64,000 bases of DNA from Thermoguttaceae bacterium (GTDB lineage: Bacteria; Planctomycetota; Planctomycetia; Pirellulales; Thermoguttaceae). Shown piece after piece: positions 27,900-36,416 of this stretch (its first letter is position 1; every line of letters begins with the position of its first letter). The position numbers were made by a program, and so were the translations under genes. The stretch spans positions 186,001-250,000 of the forward strand of contig JANXBW010000001.1 in NCBI GenBank assembly GCA_025060325.1, written 5' to 3'. The notes below the pieces were generated by a model. It searched no databases. It saw only the letters and a list, made by a program, of their open reading frames with translations, and had not been told where the DNA came from.

Positions 27900-29414
27900 T
27901 TATTGGCCACCAGAAATTTCACTGGCCACCACAGCCGGGCCCGAATTCATGTACGACTGATACTCCTTATCCAATTCGGAAAATGTCTTACCGGTCAGTC
28001 GACAGATCGTCAACAAATCGTCGCGGCCACTGTAAACAAGCTCAAGATAGCGAACCGCGGCATCGCGATAGCGACCATAATCGTAGTGCATTAAGAACTG
28101 CATCACCGCGGCACACTGGGAATAAAGCGCTCCAAGATCCTCGAACGCCTGAAAAGATTCCATTCCCAGTTTCACCAATTCCTCCAAAGGGATGTGCTTT
28201 CCCCGATTAAACAAATTGTAACGGGCTTCGCACACCCGTTGACTTTCCCAGCCGCCTAACACAAAGAAGCCATTCTCCTCCTTAAGCGTCTGCATGTACA
28301 AAGCTACACCCTCGATGACCCAAAAATTCTGCCGTGCGCCGGCAGTGGGAGAGGTCCATCGTGTCTCTGAAAAAAGCTGATGAGTTGCTTCATGGAAGAA
28401 GTTGGGCCAATCGGGCGGTTCCGACCAAAAGAAGTAGGCGATGCGCTTGGGTCCGTAGTACACTCCGGTGATATTTACCTTGTCAATGATCGGGAAGATC
28501 GGGCGCATCGCGTCGCGGAAATCCTCTTGGTTAGCAAAACAGACGATTCGCATTTGGGGAAGCGGCGGCAAAGTGCTGCGGGCCTGGCCGTCAAACAAAG
28601 CCAAGACTTGAGCCTCGGTTGCATAAAAACGCACAAAAAGTTGCCGCCATACTTGGTAAAACCGATCTAGCCCCTCCGCAAGACGAACCCCCACCTCAAG
28701 ACTGTGATTGGTGATGATGCGATAGCGCTCGGTTTCCACAAGCCATCCGTTATCGATCCGACTGCGGAGCTTGTTCGCCTCCTCGGCCGGAATCCAACGA
28801 CCGTCCACAAATCGGAGGCCGTTCTCGTACCGGGCCACATGTTGGCGCGGAATCCATCCGAACTTCGGATGCCAAACTTCCCCGGCCCGGAGCCGCCGAA
28901 GCTCATACCCCGTGCGCCAAGCCCCCTGGTAAGACTGGTAGCCCAGGATGCGGCGGATGTCCGCGTCATCCGGATTTTCCCGCAATGCAGCCAGCAAAAG
29001 CTCGAAAGCCCATGTCGCCCGCCCGGCACGGATCGCTCGGCGAGCCAGGTCAAAAAGCGCGCGGGACTGGGTGCGGCGGAGTTTTGAAAACTGTGCCTTC
29101 CACTCAGCTTCCGGACCCGATAAATCTCCTCCCAAGGCGAGTGCGCCGGTCTCTTTGGGAATGACAGGCAAATAGATCTTGTCCGGATCCGGAGTCCGAA
29201 GCCATGCCCTAGTGAAAGCGCCCCGATCCTTCAAACCGTTTTCGTCGCACCAGCCGGCCAGCTCTTCTAACTGCCGGTGGTACTTTTCCGCCAGCTGAAG
29301 GTAGTCCCTGGTCAGTTCGTCGGCCCTTGCCACCCCAGTCGTGAGGGGCAAACCCAAGATCGATGAAGCAAAAAGAATTGACGCTACACCAACGGCCCGC
29401 AGGATAACCTTCAC
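27900..29414 (-). CDS. Secreted DUF1570-like protein with HExxH metallopeptidase-type motif
   Basis: The track begins at TTG 29576. GTG 29414 is preferred because GAAAGGA lies seven bases upstream and a normal signal peptide follows (VILRAVGVASILFASSILGLPLTTGVARA); length is then 504 aa. A TPR-like helical stretch (about 105-160) precedes WHPKFGWIPRQHVARYENGLRFVDGRWIPAEEA and the C-terminal domain. That domain contains FFHEATHQLF (His341, Glu342, His345) and WVIEGVALYMQ (Glu368), the layout of a zinc-dependent gluzincin. It fits DUF1570-type planctomycete proteins. Peptidase activity is inferred from the motif and has not been shown by anything visible here. Confidence 0.75.
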   Translation of the reverse strand: MKVILRAVGVASILFASSILGLPLTTGVARADELTRDYLQLAEKYHRQLEELAGWCDENGLKDRGAFTRAWLRTPDPDKIYLPVIPKETGALALGGDLSGPEAEWKAQFSKLRRTQSRALFDLARRAIRAGRATWAFELLLAALRENPDDADIRRILGYQSYQGAWRTGYELRRLRAGEVWHPKFGWIPRQHVARYENGLRFVDGRWIPAEEANKLRSRIDNGWLVETERYRIITNHSLEVGVRLAEGLDRFYQVWRQLFVRFYATEAQVLALFDGQARSTLPPLPQMRIVCFANQEDFRDAMRPIFPIIDKVNITGVYYGPKRIAYFFWSEPPDWPNFFHEATHQLFSETRWTSPTAGARQNFWVIEGVALYMQTLKEENGFFVLGGWESQRVCEARYNLFNRGKHIPLEELVKLGMESFQAFEDLGALYSQCAAVMQFLMHYDYGRYRDAAVRYLELVYSGRDDLLTICRLTGKTFSELDKEYQSYMNSGPAVVASEISGGQ

Positions 29415-30209
29415 TTTGGGATCCTTTCGAAACCCTTCCTCCGGGGCATTCGTTCTGCGTCTTACGGCGCCATAAGTCGCCACCTTGCCCGTAGCTCCTT
29501 TCGGCAAACGGGAGGCCCCGCGCGAGCCCCGCCACGAGCTGATGTCAAACGGCACACCGATCGGCCCCAGAAGCAAGTTTACATGAAGTTCTGCCCGGTC
29601 ACCGAGGCACGATCGCCGAAGGAAACGTGCCGCCGACCGGGAGCCACAAATTTCGCTAGTAACTCCGGCCGCGTTGAGGCTACCGGCCTCCCGAGGCCAA
29701 GCTCTTCGTTTTCCGCGGAAAACTTCCTGCGGTACCTACCCGTTTGCTCCCTCCGAGGCATTTTCCACGCAAGGAATTCCGCAGTCTTTCCCGCAGTCCA
29801 ACCTCCTTACATGCAGGTCAAGACCGCTCGCTCCAACCCAGTGCCCGTTAAGGCGGCCGGTCTTCGGTCAAATGGATACCCGGCTCTGATTCCGACCTAA
29901 GTAAGATCAGCGGGCTGCGCTAATGCTCGAAACATACCTAATCACCTGCCATTAGTCACCTTTTGCCCTGAATCCCTGGCTCATTTAGCTAGCCGTAAGG
30001 TTTTCGCGATCAGCGAATGGAAGCCGGCGGCTCCAGTCTCACCCACCCCACCAAGGGGGCACCTAACTTTCCCAGCGCTCACCGGCCTACAAACGGCCGT
30101 CGCCACGCTGCCAGTCCTGTACCAACCTGCTCGGACCCGGTCCCTCACGTCCTCGGGGGGCTATCTTCAAGGCGCATGGCTTGCCCATGACGGGAGGAGG
30201 TATCCACGG
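29415..30209. other. Gene-free region between two minus-strand genes
   Basis: About 0.8 kb between the 3' end of the ThDP-enzyme gene and the 5' end of the DUF1570-like gene. ORFs 29583-29900 and 30145-30627 (other frames) show no domain. No terminator-like hairpin with a T-run is evident. Confidence 0.4.
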
Positions 30210-31898
30210 TCACCCCGTGTCCAAAACGCTCGGCGCCACTGGCACTTCGATCAACGCGGGGCTGTCCCCCGCGAGACTCTTGCGGACCTCTTCGGCAAGT
30301 TCCTCCTCGGAGTCCACCCGGTGAGCTTCCACACCGAGTGCTCGGGCGAGCTCGACGAAATCGATACTTGGGGGTTCTAAATCCAGCCCGCAGAATTGAC
30401 CTGCAAGAGCATGTGGGAGGCCGAGAACCCGGGCGCAACTTTTCAGGATGCCGTATTGCCGATTGTTCGCCACCACAAATGTGACTGGTATTCGGTAGTG
30501 GGCGGCCGTCCACAGCCCCTGTATGCCGTAAAGCGCCGCGCCGTCGCCTAAAAGCGCAAGAACTGGCCGGTCCGGCCAGGCAAGTCTGACTCCGATGGCA
30601 CATCCAACGCCCCAGCCTAACGCCCACCCTTTTTGGGCGAAGAATCCCTCCGGATTGGCAAGGGCACCGACCCTTTCGAAATAGCTACCCGAAGTTGTGG
30701 GAGCCTCTTCCACCACCGCGACGTTCCGTGGCAATACCCGGGCCAACGTTTCGAGCACGGCCAGGGCTCTAAGCGGCCGAGAACCAAACTGCGAAGAAGC
30801 CTCCGCGCGCATCTTCGCCCGGGCCGCCGCTATTGATGTTTGCCATTCTTCCCGCCGCCGGCGCACACGATCCGGATCGGGCAGCTCTTCTTGGGCGACA
30901 AGCGCCGCCAATCGGCCCAATATTTTGCCAATATCGCCCACTAGGCCCACGGTGGCTGGGTAATTCTTGTTGACTTCGGCCGGATCGTCCTCGATGTGGA
31001 CAAGCTTGGCCGACTCTGGAATGGGTGAGACATCGCCGTGATAAAGATACTCCTCGAACAATTTGACCCCTGCGGCCAGGATCACATCGAAAGGCGCTAA
31101 GCGAGTACGGATATCAGGCGCCCAAAAGGGCAAAAGCCCAGCAGACAGTGGATGGATGGGCGGAAAATGGCATCGACCATGGCAGTAGTAAGGCTCATGA
31201 AACACAGGCGCCCCCAGGGTCTCCGCAAGTTGTTGAACTGCACTTACACCTTCGTCGCCAATTGCCTTACTCCCCAGCACGATACATGGGGAATGAGAGC
31301 GGAGAAGTACCAGAGCCGCCTCGCGAATCGCAGTTTCTTCCGGCAGCACAGCACGTCGCGGTGGCGCCGCACACCGGGCTGGTACATCCTCCGGGATTAA
31401 ATCCACTTGAACATCAAGTGGCAGGGATAAGAACACTGGCCCGGTGGGCGGGGTAAGCGCTATCTGAACCGCTCGCTGAAGAACCTGTGGCAATTGGCGG
31501 ACACTTCGGACCTCTCCTGACCATTTCGTCCACGGCCTTGTCACCGCCACCATATCTCCCCAAAGGATCGGATCCTTGTGGATAAAGCGCTGATCTTGTT
31601 GACCAGCCGTGACAAGCAAGGGAGTTCCCGCCCGGTAAGCGTTGTACAACATGCCCATCGCATTACCTAGTCCACAGGAGATGTGGACATTAACTACCCC
31701 AAGCTGACCGCTGGCCTGGGCAAATCCATCAGCCATGGCCATCACAGGTATTTCGTGAAGGCCCAAGATGTACTTGATCGGAGCATTTACAAGCGCTTCG
31801 TTTATTGGCAGCTCGGTCGTTCCCGGATTACCGAAAAGGTACCGTACCCCTGCAGAATGGAGAAATTCGAGCAAGAATGCTGCTCCGGTTCTTCCCAA
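30210..31898 (-). CDS. Thiamine-diphosphate-dependent enzyme, benzoylformate decarboxylase/acetolactate synthase-like
   Basis: The start is decided by AAAGGAGGTGCTAAC followed by TTG (31898), a full Shine-Dalgarno with six-base spacing, giving 562 aa. The upstream track start (31967) has no such site. Three ThDP-enzyme domains: PYR (GVRYLFGNPGTTELPINEAL, with the cofactor-activating Glu in LGLHEIPVMAMADGFAQ), central (VIPEDVP... CIVLGSKAIGDEG) and PP (LLGDGAALYGIQGLWTAAHYRIPVTFVVANNRQYG, the GDG...NN Mg/diphosphate motif). The closest pattern by eye is benzoylformate decarboxylase (MdlC) or a 2-oxoacid decarboxylase rather than biosynthetic IlvB, because no ilvN is adjacent and the N-terminus lacks ALS features. 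The substrate is unresolved. Confidence 0.85.
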   Translation of the reverse strand: MGRTGAAFLLEFLHSAGVRYLFGNPGTTELPINEALVNAPIKYILGLHEIPVMAMADGFAQASGQLGVVNVHISCGLGNAMGMLYNAYRAGTPLLVTAGQQDQRFIHKDPILWGDMVAVTRPWTKWSGEVRSVRQLPQVLQRAVQIALTPPTGPVFLSLPLDVQVDLIPEDVPARCAAPPRRAVLPEETAIREAALVLLRSHSPCIVLGSKAIGDEGVSAVQQLAETLGAPVFHEPYYCHGRCHFPPIHPLSAGLLPFWAPDIRTRLAPFDVILAAGVKLFEEYLYHGDVSPIPESAKLVHIEDDPAEVNKNYPATVGLVGDIGKILGRLAALVAQEELPDPDRVRRRREEWQTSIAAARAKMRAEASSQFGSRPLRALAVLETLARVLPRNVAVVEEAPTTSGSYFERVGALANPEGFFAQKGWALGWGVGCAIGVRLAWPDRPVLALLGDGAALYGIQGLWTAAHYRIPVTFVVANNRQYGILKSCARVLGLPHALAGQFCGLDLEPPSIDFVELARALGVEAHRVDSEEELAEEVRKSLAGDSPALIEVPVAPSVLDTG

Positions 31899-31913
31899 GT
31901 TAGCACCTCCTTT
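31890..31913 (-). promoter_or_regulatory. Perfect Shine-Dalgarno deciding a TTG start
   Basis: The minus strand reads AAAGGAGGTGCTAACTTG. The anti-SD match is full length and six bases from TTG, which indicates that the rare TTG codon starts the ThDP enzyme. Confidence 0.8.
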
Positions 31914-32307
31914 CGCAGCCGCTCGCTTAACCCACCGGCAAGGCGGGAAAATTTGGCCACCCGCCAAGTCAGCGAACCCCTAATCCGCTGTGCCCGCATC
32001 CAACTGACGCCACACCGTAAGAGAATCCCCGAATTGGAGGGGGGCGACTCACGGTGTCTTGTACCCCAGAAGGATGGTCTTTGTTGTACTCGCCCCTTAT
32101 TGGTGGGACAATATTCTTAGATGTCAACCCAGGGACCGGTTGCCCCCAAATTCACTTCCTTTAGAAGACGGGCCCACATGGTGGGGGCATAATCCGCGGG
32201 ATGTGCTTCCGTTTAGCCGGCCAATGTTCGGTAGTTTAGCCATCAGTTCTGTACCGAGGGATAAGCCTAAAGTTTGCTCGCCACCTTCAGAAAAGGAGGC
32301 CAAGATC
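31899..32307. other. Divergent intergenic region
   Basis: About 0.4 kb between the ThDP-enzyme gene (minus) and the ThuA-like gene (plus), both ends marked by strong ribosome sites. It should hold two divergent promoters; no clear -10 element is visible. Confidence 0.35.
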
Positions 32308-33069
32308 GTGCATCATTTCCGAGCTGTCTTTGTCGCGTTGACAATTTTGGCCGGGATTGGATTTTCAAGGGTAGCGGCACAAGAGGCGACTGCTCCGCCA
32401 GTGCGTGTTGTTATCACCACCGGCGGGCATGGATTCGACGCGGACGGATTTTTTGGCATGTTTCGGGCAATGCCTGGCGTAAGTTTCGAGGTAATCGAGC
32501 TGCCACGGCAAGCCGACTTGTTGGCACCGCCTCTTCGCCAAAAAGCCGATTGCTTGGTGTTTTACGATATGGTCGGCGACTTGCCTCGCGAAGCCCGGGA
32601 GCAATTGGTTGCCCTCCTCAACCAAGGGATTGGTGTCGTGGCGCTACACCACAACCTGGGCGCCAATCGCACATGGGGTGATTACCGATTTATCATCGGC
32701 GGAAAGTTTATTTTCGAGAAGTGTGAGCTTGATGGGCAATCTTATGATACTACCCCGTGGAAGCATGGTCAGCGACTAAAGATCAAAGTGGCCGATCCTA
32801 AGCACCCCGTCACCCGGGGCCTCACAGATTTTGACGTCGAGGACGAAACGTATGGGCGGTTCTACACCGCAGCGGACATTCATGTTCTGTTGCGCACGGA
32901 TCATCCGGACAATAACCCGATCGTAGCGTGGACGAAGAAATTCGGCCAAAGCAGGATCGTCTACATTCAGCTGGGGCACGATCGCGGAGCGTATGACAAT
33001 CCCAACTATCGAAAGTTAGTCCATCAAGCGATCTTATGGGCGGCCGGGAAACTGGATAGTCCACAGTAA
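32308..33069 (+). CDS. ThuA-like domain secreted protein
   Basis: GTG 32308 follows AAAAGGAGG with eight-base spacing, and a signal peptide begins at once (FRAVFVALTILAGIGFSRVAAQ); the track start at 32059 would put 83 unsupported residues before it. The mature protein, 253 aa in total, has VRVVITTGGHGFDADGFFGMFRAMPGVSFEVIELP, DCLVFYDMVGDLPREAREQLVALLNQGIGVVALHHNLG, then WGDYRFIIGGKF and HPVTRGLTDFDVEDETYGRFY. These are the conserved blocks of the trehalose-utilisation-type ThuA domain, a class I glutamine-amidotransferase-like fold common in planctomycete secreted proteins. Carbohydrate metabolism is the usual association; the exact reaction is unknown. Confidence 0.85.
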   Translation: MHHFRAVFVALTILAGIGFSRVAAQEATAPPVRVVITTGGHGFDADGFFGMFRAMPGVSFEVIELPRQADLLAPPLRQKADCLVFYDMVGDLPREAREQLVALLNQGIGVVALHHNLGANRTWGDYRFIIGGKFIFEKCELDGQSYDTTPWKHGQRLKIKVADPKHPVTRGLTDFDVEDETYGRFYTAADIHVLLRTDHPDNNPIVAWTKKFGQSRIVYIQLGHDRGAYDNPNYRKLVHQAILWAAGKLDSPQ

Positions 33070-33395
33070 TTGTCAAACTGCGTTTCGGAGTGCTTGCCTT
33101 TCCCAAGCTCCCGGGAGCGCGGGCGTCGTCAATAGCTTCTGGCGGGCACCGGGGGCGCTTTTTAAGGGACCCGAGAAACGAGAAGGCCTCAATCGAACGC
33201 GGCCTACAAAACGATTCGGTATGCCCGGGGGGAATGAGGCGCCGTGGTGTTCGGCCTTTGGACAATCACCACAGGCCGAGAGCATGCGCCACGGCCAAAG
33301 GCCGGAGTTAGGAAATAACTTGTGGGCCTACTTTTTCTTCCCAAAATTTCCGAGATCGCGACGGTGATCTGTCTCGAAATGTTGAGGACGGATAT
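33070..33395. other. Intergenic region upstream of the Rieske gene
   Basis: 326 bp with no supportable ORF. It probably holds the promoter of the Rieske/cytochrome b genes; no specific site recognised. Confidence 0.35.
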
Positions 33396-33938
33396 GTGGA
33401 GATTCAACCGCGTCGTAGGCTAATGGAGCCAGCTACTTCACCGTTACACATTAGCCAAGTCTCCCACCAGATAAGCCGGCGAAGCCTTTATCAACTTATT
33501 GCCCGGCGCCTGGCCAAAGCTGGAACCTTGGCGGCCGTGGCCGCGGGGACGCTCTCCGGTCTTGCAACTATCCGATTTTTCTTCCCCAATTCGGCTCCCT
33601 GCCGACGGGGCCGATTCCTGGCCGGATCGATCGATCAATTCCCCCCGGGAACTGTCGACAGTCGCTGGAAGGATACCCACGGGCTGTGGATCGTTCGCCT
33701 TCCCGAACGGGAAGGGAGTCTCCTTTTGGCCGTAGATGCCACCTGTACGCACCTTGGCTGCCAAATAATGTGGGAAGAGACCGCGGGGCAATTCCGCTGT
33801 CCTTGCCACGGAAGTCAATTTGCCCGGGATGGCCGAGTGATTTCTGGGCCGGCTACTCGGCCGCTCACTCGCTATCGTGTCACGCTCTTAAACGAAAACA
33901 TGGTGGTTGTTGATCCAAACACGAGCCCTGACGCATAA
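33396..33938 (+). CDS. Rieske [2Fe-2S] protein of a cytochrome bc/b6f-type complex
   Basis: 180 aa. The N-terminus has a twin-arginine-like stretch (SRRSLYQLIARRLAKAG) before a hydrophobic helix (TLAAVAAGTLSGLATIRFFF), consistent with Tat export and membrane anchoring. Cluster-binding boxes: CTHLGC (Cys117, His119, Cys122) and CPCHGS (Cys135, Cys137, His138); Cys122 and Cys137 would form the usual disulfide. GPATRPLTRYRV is the conserved loop after the cluster. GTG 33396 has GAGGAC upstream; ATG 33423 is an alternative start. It is the first gene of a Rieske, b6, subunit-IV order and carries electrons from quinol to a downstream acceptor. Confidence 0.92.
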   Translation: MEIQPRRRLMEPATSPLHISQVSHQISRRSLYQLIARRLAKAGTLAAVAAGTLSGLATIRFFFPNSAPCRRGRFLAGSIDQFPPGTVDSRWKDTHGLWIVRLPEREGSLLLAVDATCTHLGCQIMWEETAGQFRCPCHGSQFARDGRVISGPATRPLTRYRVTLLNENMVVVDPNTSPDA

Positions 33939-34135
33939 ACAAACCAGAATTCATGCTGGTAAAGCGCTTCAAGGAGCTTCAACAGCATCGCTTTTGTCGA
34001 ACCACAGGTCCTTAAGTTTGGTGCTGGTCATCCGCACCTGTCGGCCCTGTAAACCGAAGTGGCCGGGATGACACAAAGTTCTCGCTGTGGAAGGACTGTT
34101 TCGCCGGCAGAAGAACAACCGCCTAAACCCGCGAC

Positions 34136-34978
34136 ATGGAACACGACAAACTCACCCACACACCACAGGCCGACTGTCTAGCGGCCGAGGATACGCAAGC
34201 CGGAACCGGCCGTGAAAAGGACCGGTGGCGATTTCGCTTTTGGCGAAGTGTTTTCCGGGAGCCGGTCCCGCGAGACCGCAAAGGGCGGCTTCGTATCATC
34301 CGGGCCAATTTCTTCCTCCATCTTCATCCCACCCAAATTCGTAAACATGCCCTTTACTTTCGTCATACTTGGTGCATGGGCGGAATTGCTTTTTTGTTGT
34401 TCTTGGTGGAAGTGGTCACCGGGGTGGCACTAATGTTTTATTACCGCCCCACAGTGGAGCATGCCTACCTCGACATGGTAGCGCTTCGCGAGGTAGTGTC
34501 GCTTGGCTTCCTGCGGGAAGTGCATCGATGGGGGGGGCATGCGATGGTGGGGGCTGTGTGGCTCCATATGCTTCGCGTCTTTCTCACAGGCAGTTACAAA
34601 CCACCGCGGGAATTTAACTGGGTGGTGGGAGTTCTCCTCCTTTTGTTGACAATGGGAATGGCTTTCACGGGCTATCTCTTGCCGTGGGACCAGCTTTCGC
34701 TCTGGGCGGTAACGGTGGCAAGCAACATGGCAGCTGCTAGCCCACTCGTAGGACACGAGGGGCCGGGCAGCCAACTTCTCCAAACCCCGTGGGGTCAAAT
34801 GATCACTCAGCAATCGGACACTCGGTTTATCCTCTTAGGGGCACCCGAGGTAGCCGAAGAGACACTTAACCGTTTTTATATCCTTCACTGCGTTGCTCTG
34901 CCCATATTGGCAACCGTGTTGATGGGCGTACACTTCTGGCGGGTACGAAAAGACGGCGGTATAAGCGGCCCGCTCTGA
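34136..34978 (+). CDS. Cytochrome b6-type subunit (N-terminal cytochrome b)
   Basis: 280 aa with four TM helices, the length of split cytochrome b6 rather than full cytochrome b. Haem ligands: [21 protein letters not shown] (two His, 14 apart, helix B) and [21 protein letters not shown] (helix D). The C-terminus [10 protein letters not shown] matches b6. Cys80 in [37 protein letters not shown] aligns with the b6 cysteine that binds haem c_i (c_n) covalently. An unusual polar N-terminal extension of about 55 residues precedes the core. It oxidises quinol with the Rieske protein at the membrane. It lies 198 bp after the Rieske gene and 135 bp before the subunit-IV-like gene. Confidence 0.93.
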   Translation: MEHDKLTHTPQADCLAAEDTQAGTGREKDRWRFRFWRSVFREPVPRDRKGRLRIIRANFFLHLHPTQIRKHALYFRHTWCMGGIAFLLFLVEVVTGVALMFYYRPTVEHAYLDMVALREVVSLGFLREVHRWGGHAMVGAVWLHMLRVFLTGSYKPPREFNWVVGVLLLLLTMGMAFTGYLLPWDQLSLWAVTVASNMAAASPLVGHEGPGSQLLQTPWGQMITQQSDTRFILLGAPEVAEETLNRFYILHCVALPILATVLMGVHFWRVRKDGGISGPL

Positions 34979-35112
34979 ACGAGGGAAGAAAATAAGCAAC
35001 GCAATTTGATTTTTGTTGACGTTAGGCAAGGCTCTGCTGATCCTTCGGTTTTGACCGAAGCCCCTAGGTATCCGACCACCATGCCACGACCCGTTTTTCA
35101 GCAAAGTTTACA

Positions 35113-36408
35113 ATGAAGCCTAGCTCAGCAAGCATGCTTGCCAACCTGATGGTGCTTTTGACCCTTGCCGCCGCCAACGCTGCCTGGGCCGTGGTCAGTT
35201 GGCGGTCTGGCAAGACCCGGCATACTGGCCAAGGGATGGCCTTGGCAAGCCTGGCCGTTGCCCTTGCGTGCGCGCTTGTAACTTCAATTGGCCATAAGCT
35301 CGAGACTTTGCTCCAATTAAGTTTCAAATACTTGTTGACACCTGTCGGGATTTGTCTTCTTGTGTGGACTGGCCTGATAAGCTTCCTTTGGCTGGCACCA
35401 CTCTTTACCAAACCGGAAGTGGCTTGGGCACTTGTCAACTTGCTTATCCTTATGCTTAGTGCCGGCGGTTACTGGCCGGAGATTCTCGACGGACTTGCCG
35501 ATAGCGAGACCTTCGCGGTCTCTGTCATGGCCGTGGTATCGCTTTTTTTTGTGTGGTACGGTATGAAGCAAGCGGTGGACAATGATCGGCGAAAACAAGC
35601 CGGGCTGGCTATCTGGGAGTCCACACTTGCCGACAAAGTGCCCACCTGGCCAAACTTAGTTTACATGGAGCTTGTTTGTATCCTGGTGGTGCTCACTGGC
35701 ATTTTTTTCTGGTCTCTTTGGTACCCAGCTCCCCTGGAAGCCCCCGCCAATGCCGCTTGGACACCCAATCCCGCTAAGGCTCCGTGGTACTTTGTGGGGA
35801 TCCAAGAACTTTTGGTGTACTTCGATGCCAGCGTGGCCGGCGTGGTCCTTCCCGGCTTGATGATCCTAGGCCTAATCCTTCTTCCTTATGTGGACAATAA
35901 CCCTCGCGGGAACGGGTACTACACGTTAACCGAACGCCCATTGGCAGTGCCCCTCTTCGTTTTCGGCTTTGTAGGAGTGTGGTGGTTCCTGATCGCAGTT
36001 GGGTTTTTCTTGCGAGGAGCAGACTGGGCTTTTGTCGGGGCAGGCGCAGGGTACCAGTTGACGCCCGTCACAAAGGCTGGTCGCGGCCTCTCAGAAGTTT
36101 TTTGGTCTGCGGTTGGGGTGAGGCTTCCTATCTGGAGCCAGCGGCCGGATGCCGCAATTGTCGAGCTGCCACCCCTCTTCCGGGAACTCCCAGGACTTAT
36201 CCTCCTTACCCTCTCTCTTGTGGGCTTACCGATCCTTTTGGGTCAGACAATCTTCAAAAAAGAACGCAGAGAAATCGGCTGGAAGCGATTTTACCTTTCG
36301 GCAGCTTTTTTCCTGTTGATGGCCAGCATTCCCTTAAAGATGCTCGTTTACAACCTGGCGGGGATTAACTTTATTGTGGCATTCCCCGAGTGGCGCGTAC
36401 ACTTTTAG
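35113..36408 (+). CDS. Extended subunit-IV-like (C-terminal cytochrome b) protein of the quinol oxidoreductase
   Basis: 431 aa, about ten TM helices, far longer than plant-type subunit IV (about 160 aa). The core is PTWPNLVYMELVCILVVLTGIFFWSLWYPAPLEAPANAAWTPNPAKAPWYFVGIQELLVYFD, followed by PGLMILGLILLPYVDNNPRGNGYYTLTERP. The quinol-site PEWY motif is replaced by APWYF, the form seen in several menaquinol oxidoreductases. Five additional hydrophobic helices occupy residues 8-150. There is no CxxCH motif, so this is not the subunit IV-cytochrome c fusion of Bacillus qcrC. The stop is eight bases before the stop of convergent pgi. No cytochrome c1 or f gene is adjacent; the electron acceptor must be encoded elsewhere. 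Confidence 0.88.
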   Translation: MKPSSASMLANLMVLLTLAAANAAWAVVSWRSGKTRHTGQGMALASLAVALACALVTSIGHKLETLLQLSFKYLLTPVGICLLVWTGLISFLWLAPLFTKPEVAWALVNLLILMLSAGGYWPEILDGLADSETFAVSVMAVVSLFFVWYGMKQAVDNDRRKQAGLAIWESTLADKVPTWPNLVYMELVCILVVLTGIFFWSLWYPAPLEAPANAAWTPNPAKAPWYFVGIQELLVYFDASVAGVVLPGLMILGLILLPYVDNNPRGNGYYTLTERPLAVPLFVFGFVGVWWFLIAVGFFLRGADWAFVGAGAGYQLTPVTKAGRGLSEVFWSAVGVRLPIWSQRPDAAIVELPPLFRELPGLILLTLSLVGLPILLGQTIFKKERREIGWKRFYLSAAFFLLMASIPLKMLVYNLAGINFIVAFPEWRVHF

Positions 36409-36416
36409 CCAGTGGA

